Assembly (NCBI GenBank): GCA_048061315.1
Contig: JBGMRJ010000015.1
Span: 1 to 38,869, forward strand
Direction of reading: 5' to 3'
DNA: 38,869 bases
Source: CAYQUC01 sp048061315
GTDB taxonomy: Bacteria > Pseudomonadota > Gammaproteobacteria > UBA6429 > Thiohalophilaceae
In this document: piece by piece, positions 17,372 through 23,949 of the stretch
Layout: every line of letters starts with the position of its first letter
How positions within the stretch are numbered: the stretch's first letter is position 1
Made by a program: the position numbers and the translations under genes
Notes under the pieces: model-generated
The model's input: the letters and a program-made list of their open reading frames with translations, nothing else
What the model was told of the DNA's origin: nothing
Database searches by the model: none

Positions 17372-17827
17372 TTATTCTGGTATAAAAATTATCGGTGCAG
17401 GAATGACTCCATTAGGGTAATGTCCAGGAAGTGTACCTGATGGAGGTATTAATATAACATTAACCACATTACCTGGAACTGTACACCCACCACCAGTCAA
17501 TCCAGCTATTACAACAGATCCAGGTGCGGCTCCTGCTACTACAAATGCTGGTCCATTGTTCGCCGAAGTTATGCCGATTACTTTCTTGTTACCATCATTT
17601 AGCTGATTTAAAATATTAACACAAGTACCACCAGCTGCAATTTTTGCAACTTCATCTTTTAAAATTCGAATAGCATAACCTTGATTAAAAATAATTCCAG
17701 TTACTTTCGATTGAGTTATGTATCCAGTATAAGCTGGAATCGCTATCGCAGCCAAAACGCCAATAATAGCCACAACAATCATTAATTCGATAAGGGTGAA
17801 ACCTTGTGTTCGTTTAATTCTAATCAT
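17372..17827 (-). CDS. Type IV major-pilin-like protein, copy 2
   Basis: The 151-residue prepilin has the leader MIRIKRTQG and the mature start FTLIELMIVVAIIGVLAAIA with Glu at +5. The start at 17827 is chosen because GGAG lies 9 nt upstream; the frame is open to an upstream ATG (17842) that overlaps this site. Two Cys (GGTC, GGGC) probably form a disulfide. It is a diverged tandem copy of the pilin at 18001-18483: both share IPAYTGYI, a GG(S/T)C loop and a C-terminus with YPNGVIP and a final PE. It has no sigma-54 promoter of its own, and a terminator lies between the two copies. Confidence 0.92.
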   Translation of the reverse strand: MIRIKRTQGFTLIELMIVVAIIGVLAAIAIPAYTGYITQSKVTGIIFNQGYAIRILKDEVAKIAAGGTCVNILNQLNDGNKKVIGITSANNGPAFVVAGAAPGSVVIAGLTGGGCTVPGNVVNVILIPPSGTLPGHYPNGVIPAPIIFIPE

Positions 17828-17942
17828 GCCAATATACTCCATTGGTAAGAAAACTCGTTAGGTATTCATCCTTCCTTCTTATAATTTTATATCAAAGATA
17901 TGCTGAAATACTATATTAAATCTGTAAAATTTTCCGGGGACT

Positions 17943-17976
17943 AAAAAAAAGGGTGAGCTCATAATAAACTCACCCT
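17943..17976 (-). terminator. Rho-independent terminator between the tandem pilins
   Basis: On the minus strand, AGGGTGAG and CTCACCCT form an 8 bp perfect stem with an 11 nt loop, followed by eight T. It lies 25 nt after the stop of pilin copy 1. Partial read-through would make copy 1 the abundant pilin and copy 2 a minor product. Confidence 0.9.
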
Positions 17977-18000
17977 GCATATATTTTCCTGTATTAAGAG

Positions 18001-18483
18001 TTATTCAGGTGTAAATATTTTCGGTAGTGGTATTACACCATTAGGATAATCAGCTGCTAAAAGAGCGCCTGTTGGTGCTGCCATTGTAATAGTAATTGGT
18101 GTTCCTGAGACTGGGCAATCAGCAACAAGACCGCCAATTTGAATTTGCCCTGCTGCAGGTGCACCGGTTAAAAATGCGGGAAGTGTAGGGTCACCAACAG
18201 CTGATACTTGCTCGAAACCAGCAAATCCATTATTGAGTTGCGCAAGCAATGTATACAATTGCCCAGTTGTATTTGGACATGAACCACCAGCAGCTACTTT
18301 AGCAGCTTCAGCTTTAGACAGACGTAAAGCATTTTCATGATTTTCAATAATACTACTGATTTTTGCTTGTTTGATATAACCAGTATAAGCAGGTATAGCA
18401 ATTGCGGCTAAAATACCAATAATCGCTACTACGATCATTAATTCGATAAGGGTAAAACCCTGAGATTTTTTAATTGTCATCAT
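18001..18483 (-). CDS. Type IV major-pilin-like protein, copy 1
   Basis: The 160-residue prepilin has the leader MMTIKKSQG and the mature start FTLIELMIVVAIIGILAAIA, with Glu at +5, then IPAYTGYIKQAKISSIIENH. Two Cys (GGSCPN and ADCPVSG) probably pair, and the protein ends in YPNGVIPLPKIFTPE. GGAGAG precedes the start by 8 nt. It is expressed from a near-consensus sigma-54 promoter, is followed by a strong terminator, and lies downstream of a TfpZ-type accessory gene. This makes it the best candidate for the abundant pilin of this cell, assembled by PilB/PilC after PilD cleavage. Confidence 0.94.
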   Translation of the reverse strand: MMTIKKSQGFTLIELMIVVAIIGILAAIAIPAYTGYIKQAKISSIIENHENALRLSKAEAAKVAAGGSCPNTTGQLYTLLAQLNNGFAGFEQVSAVGDPTLPAFLTGAPAAGQIQIGGLVADCPVSGTPITITMAAPTGALLAADYPNGVIPLPKIFTPE

Positions 18484-18615
18484 TCCAATTTCTCTCCAAT
18501 GTAAAGTTAATAAATAAAGAATACTTCGAACTGTTATCCATTCATACTCTCAGGGCATCCTGGCCATCATACCGCGTAAATTAACGCATTGTTCGATGAA
18601 GTCATGATTATACAC

Positions 18616-18632
18616 TGCAGCAATTGTGCCAA
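18616..18632 (-). promoter_or_regulatory. Sigma-54 promoter of the tandem pilin unit
   Basis: The minus strand reads TTGGCACAATTGCTGCA: a perfect TTGGCAC -24 element and a TGCA -12 element, with GG and GC 10 nt apart. Predicted transcription starts about 120 nt upstream of pilin copy 1. This is a closer match to consensus than the promoter at 10771. Confidence 0.88.
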
Positions 18633-18673
18633 GATGAATAAAACATTTCACTGTTTAACTAACATACAAGTAT

Positions 18674-18829
18674 TGACAATTATTATGATATATATCAATA
18701 GTTTAAGATATTAACCAATGATAATGTGAAATATTTTTTCTAACTTCGTATTATCATGACAATGGTCGAACTGTGCTATCGTACAGTATATTCTTATCTC
18801 TGATGTCATATTGTGACAAAAATTGTCAC
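18674..18829 (-). promoter_or_regulatory. Candidate enhancer sites (TTGTCA repeats) upstream of the sigma-54 promoter
   Basis: Read on the minus strand, TTGTCA occurs at 18674-18679, 18757-18762 and 18814-18819. The last forms a perfect inverted repeat GTGACA-N5-TGTCAC (18813-18829). They lie about 42, 125 and 182 bp upstream of the -24 element, the usual range for sigma-54 activators. PilR of Pseudomonas aeruginosa recognises sites containing TGTC, so PilR is a natural candidate. The inverted repeat lies 15 nt after the tfpZ stop and might instead be a weak terminator, though it lacks a T tract. Confidence 0.4.
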
Positions 18830-18843
18830 TGGAATATTAATAA

Positions 18844-19629
18844 CTAGAACTCCTCTCCAAGATCTGGAGGTAGTATATGTAGAATATCAAGTATTTCAAA
18901 GGTATCACTGTCTAAGACTGCGATACCGTATTCATACCGGGAATACAATGGAAAATAGATAAGAGAATGATTTTTGTATTTATCTTTATTAAGAAAATCA
19001 TTAAATACAGTCGATTTAGCTTCATCACTTTCAACGTACTTTGCAACGGCTAATGTTTGTTTTTTTAATTCTTTTTTATTTTTATCTGTTAATTTTTCAT
19101 ATAATTCTTCTGCTAACCGTAAACTACGACCCTCTCCTGATATTTTTAACGTTAATTTTGCTAATTCTGTCTCATCCTGAGGTACGCGCGCAAAAATAAT
19201 TGGTGGACGTAAATCACTATATCGATATAGCGATTTTAGATCAATCCCTGCTTCAGAGAATTGATTAGCTGTAATTGGTGTAAGTCGATTTTGTAGTAGC
19301 ACTACAGCAACAGGATGTTCTCCATAAACCACAAAAACACCTGAAATTAGTGCACTAATTTGAATGGCAGCGATAATACCTAAATCCAGTTTTAGTCTTG
19401 GCTTGCCTTTTTTAAAGACAACCAAGGTTAAAACTGGCCCAAGAACGATATCAACGAATGCAATTAACCGTATTCCTTGCCACCCACCATCTGTGTTAAA
19501 TAACGGTTGTGGGTACCATTCAACTAAAATGAAATACAATAAAACAGAAAAAATAACTAAGCTTATACCCAAGTGGATTAAAAATGCATGAATTTTATCT
19601 TTTGTAAAAAACTGGCTTAATCGTCCCAT
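18844..19629 (-). CDS. tfpZ: TfpX/TfpZ-family type IV pilin accessory protein
   Basis: The 261-residue membrane protein has hydrophobic segments at about 15-37, 52-72 and 85-107. Conserved stretches are FLIHLGISLVIFSVLLYFIL, WYPQPLFNTDGGWQGIRLI and VDIVLGPVLTLVVFKKGKPR, the signature of TfpZ/FimZ-type proteins. These are encoded beside particular pilin alleles and help assembly or stability of their cognate pilin. The start at 19629 has GAGGGG just upstream; the frame is open 30 codons further, but that would add an implausible extra hydrophobic leader. The two downstream pilins are its likely partners. Confidence 0.85.
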   Translation of the reverse strand: MGRLSQFFTKDKIHAFLIHLGISLVIFSVLLYFILVEWYPQPLFNTDGGWQGIRLIAFVDIVLGPVLTLVVFKKGKPRLKLDLGIIAAIQISALISGVFVVYGEHPVAVVLLQNRLTPITANQFSEAGIDLKSLYRYSDLRPPIIFARVPQDETELAKLTLKISGEGRSLRLAEELYEKLTDKNKKELKKQTLAVAKYVESDEAKSTVFNDFLNKDKYKNHSLIYFPLYSRYEYGIAVLDSDTFEILDILHILPPDLGEEF

Positions 19630-19739
19630 TTTCCCCTCAGCTAATAGTAATAAAATATATTCACTTATAATAGTTGAATTTTCTAAAAAATGAAGAGTAA
19701 AAAAATATTTACTGTTCAAAATGCCATAATTTACTCCTA

Positions 19740-20690
19740 TTAAACCACCATGCTATACCATTCTGGTTTATCAACTTTTTTATAGATTCGTTTAAAATAC
19801 TTGTCTTGACATAAAAACTTGGGAGCCTCATTTGTTTTGGTAAAACAAAATTTATTAGGCAGCTTACTGTAAAGTGATCGTGGTGGTTTTGAAAACTTAA
19901 TTTTTTTAACTTTATAGCCTGTATTTTCGCTATGATAATAAATTTTACTAATTCCTATTTCATGCTTTATAAATTCAATTGTTGCTGCCAACATAGCTTC
20001 TGACCAAATTTTATTATAAGGTGACAAGATATCTTCGCAATATTTAATGATATCGTCCAGTTCACCTCTAATCTTCCAACTTTTATGTAATTTTCTATTT
20101 TGTTTTTTATAAAATTTAGCCGCACTTAGTAATTTTTTTGCTCTTCGTAACCAGTCACATTGTATTTCTTCAATTAGCGCCTCGTCTGTTGTTAAATCGA
20201 TATCAATTCGTGACCATGCTAATGTCTCACGAAAATAGTCACGATCATACAATTCAAGAAAAGGGTGAGAATAATAATTAAGATAATACTCATAATCGGG
20301 TTTAATCAATTTATTATACAAACCGTCATGTTGGGTAGAAAAATTTAATTGTAATACAAGGTTATAGCCACGACGTGAGGTTTGGTCCCATCGATGACTA
20401 TTAGTTCCCCAACTACTTACTGTTAGTAAAAAATTATATGTTTCACCAGGCCACACACTATTTAATATTTTAGGAGTTATAAATCCTTTACCGGCTAATG
20501 CCAAGGCTGATTTAATTTCTGGTTTATCTAATAAACCGGAAAATTCAGTTTTTTTAATATTACTGACTGTATCGCCTTCTCCGATGATGCTATTTAATAA
20601 CATAAAAGCATAACGCCCCTTAAAATAACGAAATACGGTTCGTTCTTTTGGTATACAGGCTATAATTTCATTAAGTAATTTAAGGTTCAT
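19740..20690 (-). CDS. Protein with phage-polyvalent-type EIQxDW domain, function unknown
   Basis: I recognise no named family for this 316-residue soluble protein. Residues 162-170 read LIEEIQCDW, preceded by ETLAWSRIDID and followed at 214-232 by PYNKIWSEAMLAATIEFIK. This spacing of xEEIQSDW, then PF-x3-W-x-E and an amphipathic helix, matches what I remember of a domain in large phage and plasmid polyvalent proteins; here it is free-standing, with Cys replacing the usual Ser. Another distinctive stretch is RRGYNLVLQLNFSTQHD (106-122). The C-terminal 80 residues are basic. No clear ribosome binding site precedes the ATG. It lies 110 nt upstream of tfpZ. Confidence 0.7.
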   Translation of the reverse strand: MNLKLLNEIIACIPKERTVFRYFKGRYAFMLLNSIIGEGDTVSNIKKTEFSGLLDKPEIKSALALAGKGFITPKILNSVWPGETYNFLLTVSSWGTNSHRWDQTSRRGYNLVLQLNFSTQHDGLYNKLIKPDYEYYLNYYSHPFLELYDRDYFRETLAWSRIDIDLTTDEALIEEIQCDWLRRAKKLLSAAKFYKKQNRKLHKSWKIRGELDDIIKYCEDILSPYNKIWSEAMLAATIEFIKHEIGISKIYYHSENTGYKVKKIKFSKPPRSLYSKLPNKFCFTKTNEAPKFLCQDKYFKRIYKKVDKPEWYSMVV

Positions 20691-20719
20691 TTGATTACAT
20701 TTTTATAATAATTATCGAT

Positions 20720-20756
20720 ATATAAAAATATAGGTCCGATAACAATCTCAGACCTA
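20720..20756 (-). terminator. Putative terminator after the 58-residue gene
   Basis: On the minus strand, TAGGTC and GACCTA pair (6 bp, extended by 2 bp past one mismatch), followed by TATATTTTTATATA. It lies about 30 nt after the stop of the small gene at 20786 and just before the 316-residue gene. Confidence 0.5.
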
Positions 20757-20785
20757 CACACTTCCACTGCACTTTCTGTTATTTA

Positions 20786-20962
20786 TTAAGCAAAGGGTCT
20801 AATCAATCGTAACAAATCGTATAATTTTGGATTATTACGATTCTCAATCCAGGCATTGGCAATTATCCAACGCAAATTAGCTTGTGTTGGTATTGTTCTC
20901 GCATCTGGTACATTCATTTGATCAATTAACCGTCTAAATTTATTGACTTCATAACAATTCAT
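20786..20962 (-). CDS. Small protein, 58 residues, function unknown
   Basis: The frame begins MNCYEVNKFRRLIDQMNVPD and ends LLRLIRPFA. AGGAG lies 7 nt before the ATG, and the first 14 nt overlap the 3' end of the upstream 73-residue gene, an arrangement typical of a real coupled gene pair. The middle (TQANLRWIIANAWIENRNN) is predicted helical and aromatic, the rest is mildly basic, and there is no TM segment. I do not recognise the family. Context is a phage-like small-gene cluster. Confidence 0.6.
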   Translation of the reverse strand: MNCYEVNKFRRLIDQMNVPDARTIPTQANLRWIIANAWIENRNNPKLYDLLRLIRPFA

Positions 20963-21170
20963 AATAGTCTCCTGTTCGATTTAAATTTAAATGGCGTTCT
21001 TTAATAACACTACTTAAAAATATTATTAAAGAACCCCACTCATCTTTCAATTTTTGTTTCTCTATCCTGCGTTTCGTTTTCTTCGATTTTTCATGAACTC
21101 CGCCTTTGCGCATTAAGGGATTAGCATGTAACGGGTTTCTTACTTTTTTGATATTAATTTTTATCTTCAT
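20949..21170 (-). CDS. Small basic protein with RKGGVHEKS motif, 73 residues
   Basis: The 73-residue protein is very rich in Lys and Arg in its first 45 residues, with NPLHANPLMRKGGVHEKSKK at about 12-31 followed by a KTKRRIEKQKLKDEW helix. I recall short basic proteins with an NPL(M/L)RKGGVHxKS core in proteobacterial accessory DNA, but I know no function. The charge suggests nucleic-acid or ribosome binding; that is inference only. It overlaps the 58-residue gene by 14 nt. The ribosome binding site is weak. Confidence 0.65.
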   Translation of the reverse strand: MKIKINIKKVRNPLHANPLMRKGGVHEKSKKTKRRIEKQKLKDEWGSLIIFLSSVIKERHLNLNRTGDYYELL

Positions 21171-21215
21171 CTTCTTTCACCATTATTTAATTACCTTTAT
21201 TAAAATTAAGGGCAT

Positions 21216-21253
21216 AAAAAACCCCATTAAGCTAAATGCCTAACGGGGTTTTT
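21216..21253. terminator. Bidirectional rho-independent terminator
   Basis: AAAAACCCC and GGGGTTTTT form a long stem flanked by A and T runs on both sides, with a short imperfect inner stem (TTA/TAA, GC/GC). On the minus strand it lies about 60 nt after the 59-residue gene and just before the 73-residue gene. Confidence 0.8.
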
Positions 21254-21261
21254 AAATTCCC

Positions 21262-21301
21262 GCGAAAGGCTAAATTGTTATAGCCTTTCGCAAATTTTTT
21301 T
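21262..21301 (+). terminator. Perfect 11-bp stem terminator hairpin
   Basis: GCGAAAGGCTA and TAGCCTTTCGC pair perfectly around an 8 nt loop and are followed on the plus strand by AAATTTTTTT. As a plus-strand terminator it has no obvious upstream gene to serve. It may act as an insulator, or as the first stem of a double terminator for the minus-strand 59-residue gene. Confidence 0.7.
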
Positions 21302-21309
21302 ACGTAACG

Positions 21310-21489
21310 CTATGTCATATCAAAATAACTCAAATCTGACTTAATTTTTTTATTGCTTATGTTTAGAATCTGCACTGCACTATTCTCAATTATGTGTGAC
21401 CGTTCAAATAGAGACGGACACATCCCCGCTGTCCCGATAAAACCGGGTTTCCTGGCAAAATTGTTAATTGAATGTTGTGTAGCGTGCAT
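21310..21489 (-). CDS. Small protein, 59 residues, divergent from the HTH regulator
   Basis: The frame begins MHATQHSINNFARKPGFIGT and continues AGMCPSLFERSHIIENSA, ending in SYFDMT. GGAG lies 6 nt before the ATG, a promoter with its start site about 18 nt upstream is visible, and a double hairpin closes the unit, so it looks like a complete monocistronic gene. I do not recognise the family, and it has no TM or HTH I can see. The position opposite a CI-like repressor is where phages place Cro or an early gene. Confidence 0.55.
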   Translation of the reverse strand: MHATQHSINNFARKPGFIGTAGMCPSLFERSHIIENSAVQILNISNKKIKSDLSYFDMT

Positions 21490-21513
21490 TTATCTCTCCA
21501 TTAATTTCCGCAA

Positions 21514-21541
21514 AGTATAATACTTATTTTCAAGAAAGCAA
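21514..21541 (-). promoter_or_regulatory. Sigma-70 promoter of the 59-residue gene
   Basis: On the minus strand, TTGCTT (21536-21541) and TATACT (21514-21519) are separated by 16 nt. Transcription should start near 21507, leaving a leader of about 18 nt. The spacer contains one copy of the repeated operator sequence, so repressor binding would block polymerase directly. Confidence 0.6.
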
Positions 21542-21562
21542 GATTTATTTTCAAGTTTCTTG
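21524..21562. promoter_or_regulatory. Operator repeats in the divergent HTH/small-gene promoter region
   Basis: TTATTTTCAAG occurs twice (21524-21534 and 21545-21555), 21 bp apart, i.e. two helical turns. The copies are followed by AAAGCAAG and TTTCTTG respectively, so CAAGAAA (21531-21537) and TTTCTTG (21556-21562) also form an inverted pair. It lies 36 bp upstream of the HTH gene start and over the promoter of the divergent gene, as expected for an autoregulating repressor. Confidence 0.65.
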
Positions 21563-21597
21563 TATCATTATCTTACACTAATATTTAGGTAATTTTA

Positions 21598-22203
21598 ATG
21601 TCTGACAACAAAAAACCAACAGCGATTCAAATTGGGCAACGTATTAAACAGGCACGAAAGATGGCTGGCTTTGATACAGCCGCTCAATTACTTGAGCAAA
21701 TACCAGATTGGGGAACTGGCCGTTTAGGTAACTATGAGGCTGGAATATCACTGCCCTCACCGGATGATGTGAAAACTATTTCGAAAGTTACCGATGCTTC
21801 ACCTTGCTGGATTATATTTGGATTAGGGCCGATTCGTTCATCAGGTCGTGATATTCAGGCCATACGGCATCAAAATTTTGGATATATTTTTGAAAACTGC
21901 AAGAACCACAAGGGAGCCATTACACAATTTTTGAAGGCAACAGGATTATCGCGTAAACAAGTCGAGAATCAGATTAATAATCCTTTTCAATCTCTCTCAA
22001 CTCAAATTGCACGAAAATCAGAAAAATTTGCTAAACGGCCTGTAGGTTGGATGGATGAGCAACATGTTGAATCCGATCCTCTCTGCGCTGCTTTTCCAGA
22101 TGATATGAGGCACATAATGGAAATATTTTCTAATTTATCATTAGGTAAGCGTAAAATGTTACTCGATATAGCGAACATTATTTATGAAACAAAAGAACCA
22201 TAA
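21598..22203 (+). CDS. XRE-family HTH transcriptional regulator (phage repressor-like)
   Basis: The 201-residue protein has an N-terminal lambda-repressor-type HTH at about 10-70 (IGQRIKQARKMAGFDTAAQL, then RLGNYEAGISLPSPDDVKTI). Here the usual S-Q-x-xLA is replaced by a divergent DTAAQLLEQ segment. The C-terminal half (about 90-201) has a second helical region (ITQFLKATGLSRKQVENQI) but no S24 autopeptidase Ser/Lys motif, so RecA-induced self-cleavage is unlikely. AGG sits 8 nt before the ATG. Paired operator repeats upstream suggest it represses itself and the divergent 59-residue gene. Confidence 0.85.
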   Translation: MSDNKKPTAIQIGQRIKQARKMAGFDTAAQLLEQIPDWGTGRLGNYEAGISLPSPDDVKTISKVTDASPCWIIFGLGPIRSSGRDIQAIRHQNFGYIFENCKNHKGAITQFLKATGLSRKQVENQINNPFQSLSTQIARKSEKFAKRPVGWMDEQHVESDPLCAAFPDDMRHIMEIFSNLSLGKRKMLLDIANIIYETKEP

Positions 22204-22467
22204 ACGCTATATTTGAATAGATTTATATAGGATTATTAAAATAAACTTAATTTGCTAATATTAATTATTTCTTACCTTTTTAACCATTTTATAGTAGTAT
22301 ATTTTTAATACTGTATATAATAAATATCGCACTAAATAGAGACATAACCATTCAAAATTTAATCTCATTTAACATAACACTATAGCAAATTGTTCTACTG
22401 CTACTTAGTTAAAAATACATTATTACTAAATTTTTAAATCGACAAAAAAACCAGGAAGGTAATTTTT
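22204..22467. other. 264 bp very AT-rich spacer
   Basis: No gene is seen. A small AGTAT/ATACT hairpin lies near 22295-22312. At 22367-22377 the sequence ATTTAACATAA equals the XerD arm of a dif site, but no XerC arm follows. A promoter for the lipoprotein is presumably here, but several TATAAT-like boxes compete and none can be preferred. Confidence 0.5.
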
Positions 22468-23835
22468 ATGAATATGAAATTCACTGCACCAATATTAATA
22501 ATAGTATTTTTTATAATTACCGGCTGTGCATCTAAAAGTGCTGTTGTAACCCCCACAGACTTAAATACCAATGGCCTTTTAGTTGGTCGAATAACTGGTG
22601 ATAACCCCGATAACTTTATACTAAATGGTAATTTAACCATTGATGGTAAAGAATATAAAGATGCACTTGTTAATGGTTATATCATGCTCTCACTCGAACC
22701 TGGGAATCACACAGTTCAGCACTTAGGAAAAACGACTACCGTTAGAACGAGTAGTTATCAAACAACAACCACTACTAAGCAAATTACATTAAATAGAAAA
22801 CTCACCATTAAACCCAGTCAAATTACTAACATAGGAATTATAATGGTGTTATCCAATGAAGATGAACCAGATAAATTCAAGCTATCCTATATTAATAATA
22901 ATTCTGATATGGAAGCTTTTCTTGGAAGCAAACATCCTGACATATACAACTCACTCAGTAATCTGGAGTTAATATCATCAGAAGGTAAGTATCTCACTAA
23001 AAAAGAAATCAGAGTTTTACGAAATTCATTATTGAGACGTCTACCTCAAAGTCAATTATCGGGTAACTATGCAGCTACAATTTTAGGAACCATTGCAAAA
23101 ATATCCCGAGATGAAAATGGTAAATTACAAAAATTTTCATTCTATAACACCCAAACATTTGAGGATATTAAAACCTGCACAATTAAAGATCAACGAATTG
23201 CATGCATAATTCCTAATTTTGCTAATGGTGACAGACTTATGATGACTGTTAAAAATGGCTTAGCGTGGCGTTCATTGCCCAAATATCAGGCTGGTCGTTT
23301 TTATATAAAACTAATAGGTGACAACAAATTAGTTCTGGTAACTGATCGGTTAAAGGTTTTTTCGAGTATTGATTACGCTAAAACCTGGAAAATTTATACT
23401 GGCGCACAATTAGAAAACCCAATAGGCGTAGATTCTGAAGTGGGCTTTTCAGAAGGCGATGATGGGTATTACATTTATTCAAGAGATATTGATGGAACAT
23501 TAATTTATACTGAATTTTCAGAATTTAATTACACAAAACTCGAAACCCCTGATAAAGGTACACAACGTGGTCATGTACAAGAGACGAGTAAAGGTTTGTA
23601 TATTGGTCCAGAATACACAGAATTTGGCAAAGGCAAAATATTTTTTAAAGCTAAAGGACAAACTAACTGGATAACTAGAAATGTTCCCTCCACACAGTGT
23701 AATGAGATGACTTTGGTCAGTAGTGTAAATGATCAAGTTGCAATCAATTGTGAATCGGCAGATGAACCCGGTAAATCTAACACCTATATAAGTAAGGACA
23801 CTGGTAAGAACTGGGTTATAAAATCGGGTTCATGA
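22468..23835 (+). CDS. Predicted lipoprotein with BNR-like (Asp-box) sequences
   Basis: The 455-residue protein has a type II signal (MNMKFTAPILIIVFFIITGC; lipobox ITGC, acyl Cys at about 20). After a short linker, residues about 35-110 form a beta-rich domain, with GNHTVQ and a Thr-rich TTVRTSSYQTTTTT segment like surface-exposed PEGA or carboxypeptidase-regulatory folds. The C-terminal 250 residues contain repeated S-x-D-x-x-x-x-W elements (SIDYAKTW, SKDTGKNW), as in beta-propeller Asp boxes. AGGAAGG precedes the ATG by 8 nt. I know no named family. Ser at +2 suggests outer-membrane sorting. Confidence 0.75.
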   Translation: MNMKFTAPILIIVFFIITGCASKSAVVTPTDLNTNGLLVGRITGDNPDNFILNGNLTIDGKEYKDALVNGYIMLSLEPGNHTVQHLGKTTTVRTSSYQTTTTTKQITLNRKLTIKPSQITNIGIIMVLSNEDEPDKFKLSYINNNSDMEAFLGSKHPDIYNSLSNLELISSEGKYLTKKEIRVLRNSLLRRLPQSQLSGNYAATILGTIAKISRDENGKLQKFSFYNTQTFEDIKTCTIKDQRIACIIPNFANGDRLMMTVKNGLAWRSLPKYQAGRFYIKLIGDNKLVLVTDRLKVFSSIDYAKTWKIYTGAQLENPIGVDSEVGFSEGDDGYYIYSRDIDGTLIYTEFSEFNYTKLETPDKGTQRGHVQETSKGLYIGPEYTEFGKGKIFFKAKGQTNWITRNVPSTQCNEMTLVSSVNDQVAINCESADEPGKSNTYISKDTGKNWVIKSGS

Positions 23836-23867
23836 ACCAGTTTCAAGAAACAGTAATTCTATTAGAC

Positions 23868-23891
23868 GTGGGATAACGTATATTATCCCAC
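23868..23891. terminator. Hairpin between convergent lipoprotein and Nudix genes
   Basis: GTGGGATAA and TTATCCCAC form a perfect 9 bp stem with a 6 nt loop. It lies 33 nt after the lipoprotein stop and 59 nt after the end of the Nudix gene in the other direction. It lacks a long T tract on either side but its position suits a shared terminator. Confidence 0.6.
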
Positions 23892-23949
23892 TTCAATAAA
23901 TTTAGACCACTAACAAGACATTTTGTGATCGTTATTTTAGTGCTATATA

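Noticed and set aside
18813..18829. Rho-independent terminator of tfpZ
   Set aside because: The stem is only 6 bp of mixed composition and no T tract follows on the minus strand, so a protein-binding site fits better, though termination is not excluded.
17372..22203. A complete filamentous prophage using the pili as receptor
   Set aside because: No Zot-type ATPase, replication initiator, coat protein or integrase is present. Only a repressor-like module and small genes are seen.
22367..22377. Perfect match to the XerD arm of a dif site (ATTTAACATAA), hinting at Xer-mediated integration
   Set aside because: The adjacent positions do not match a XerC arm, only one copy was seen, and an 11-mer of this AT content can occur by chance in 39 kb.
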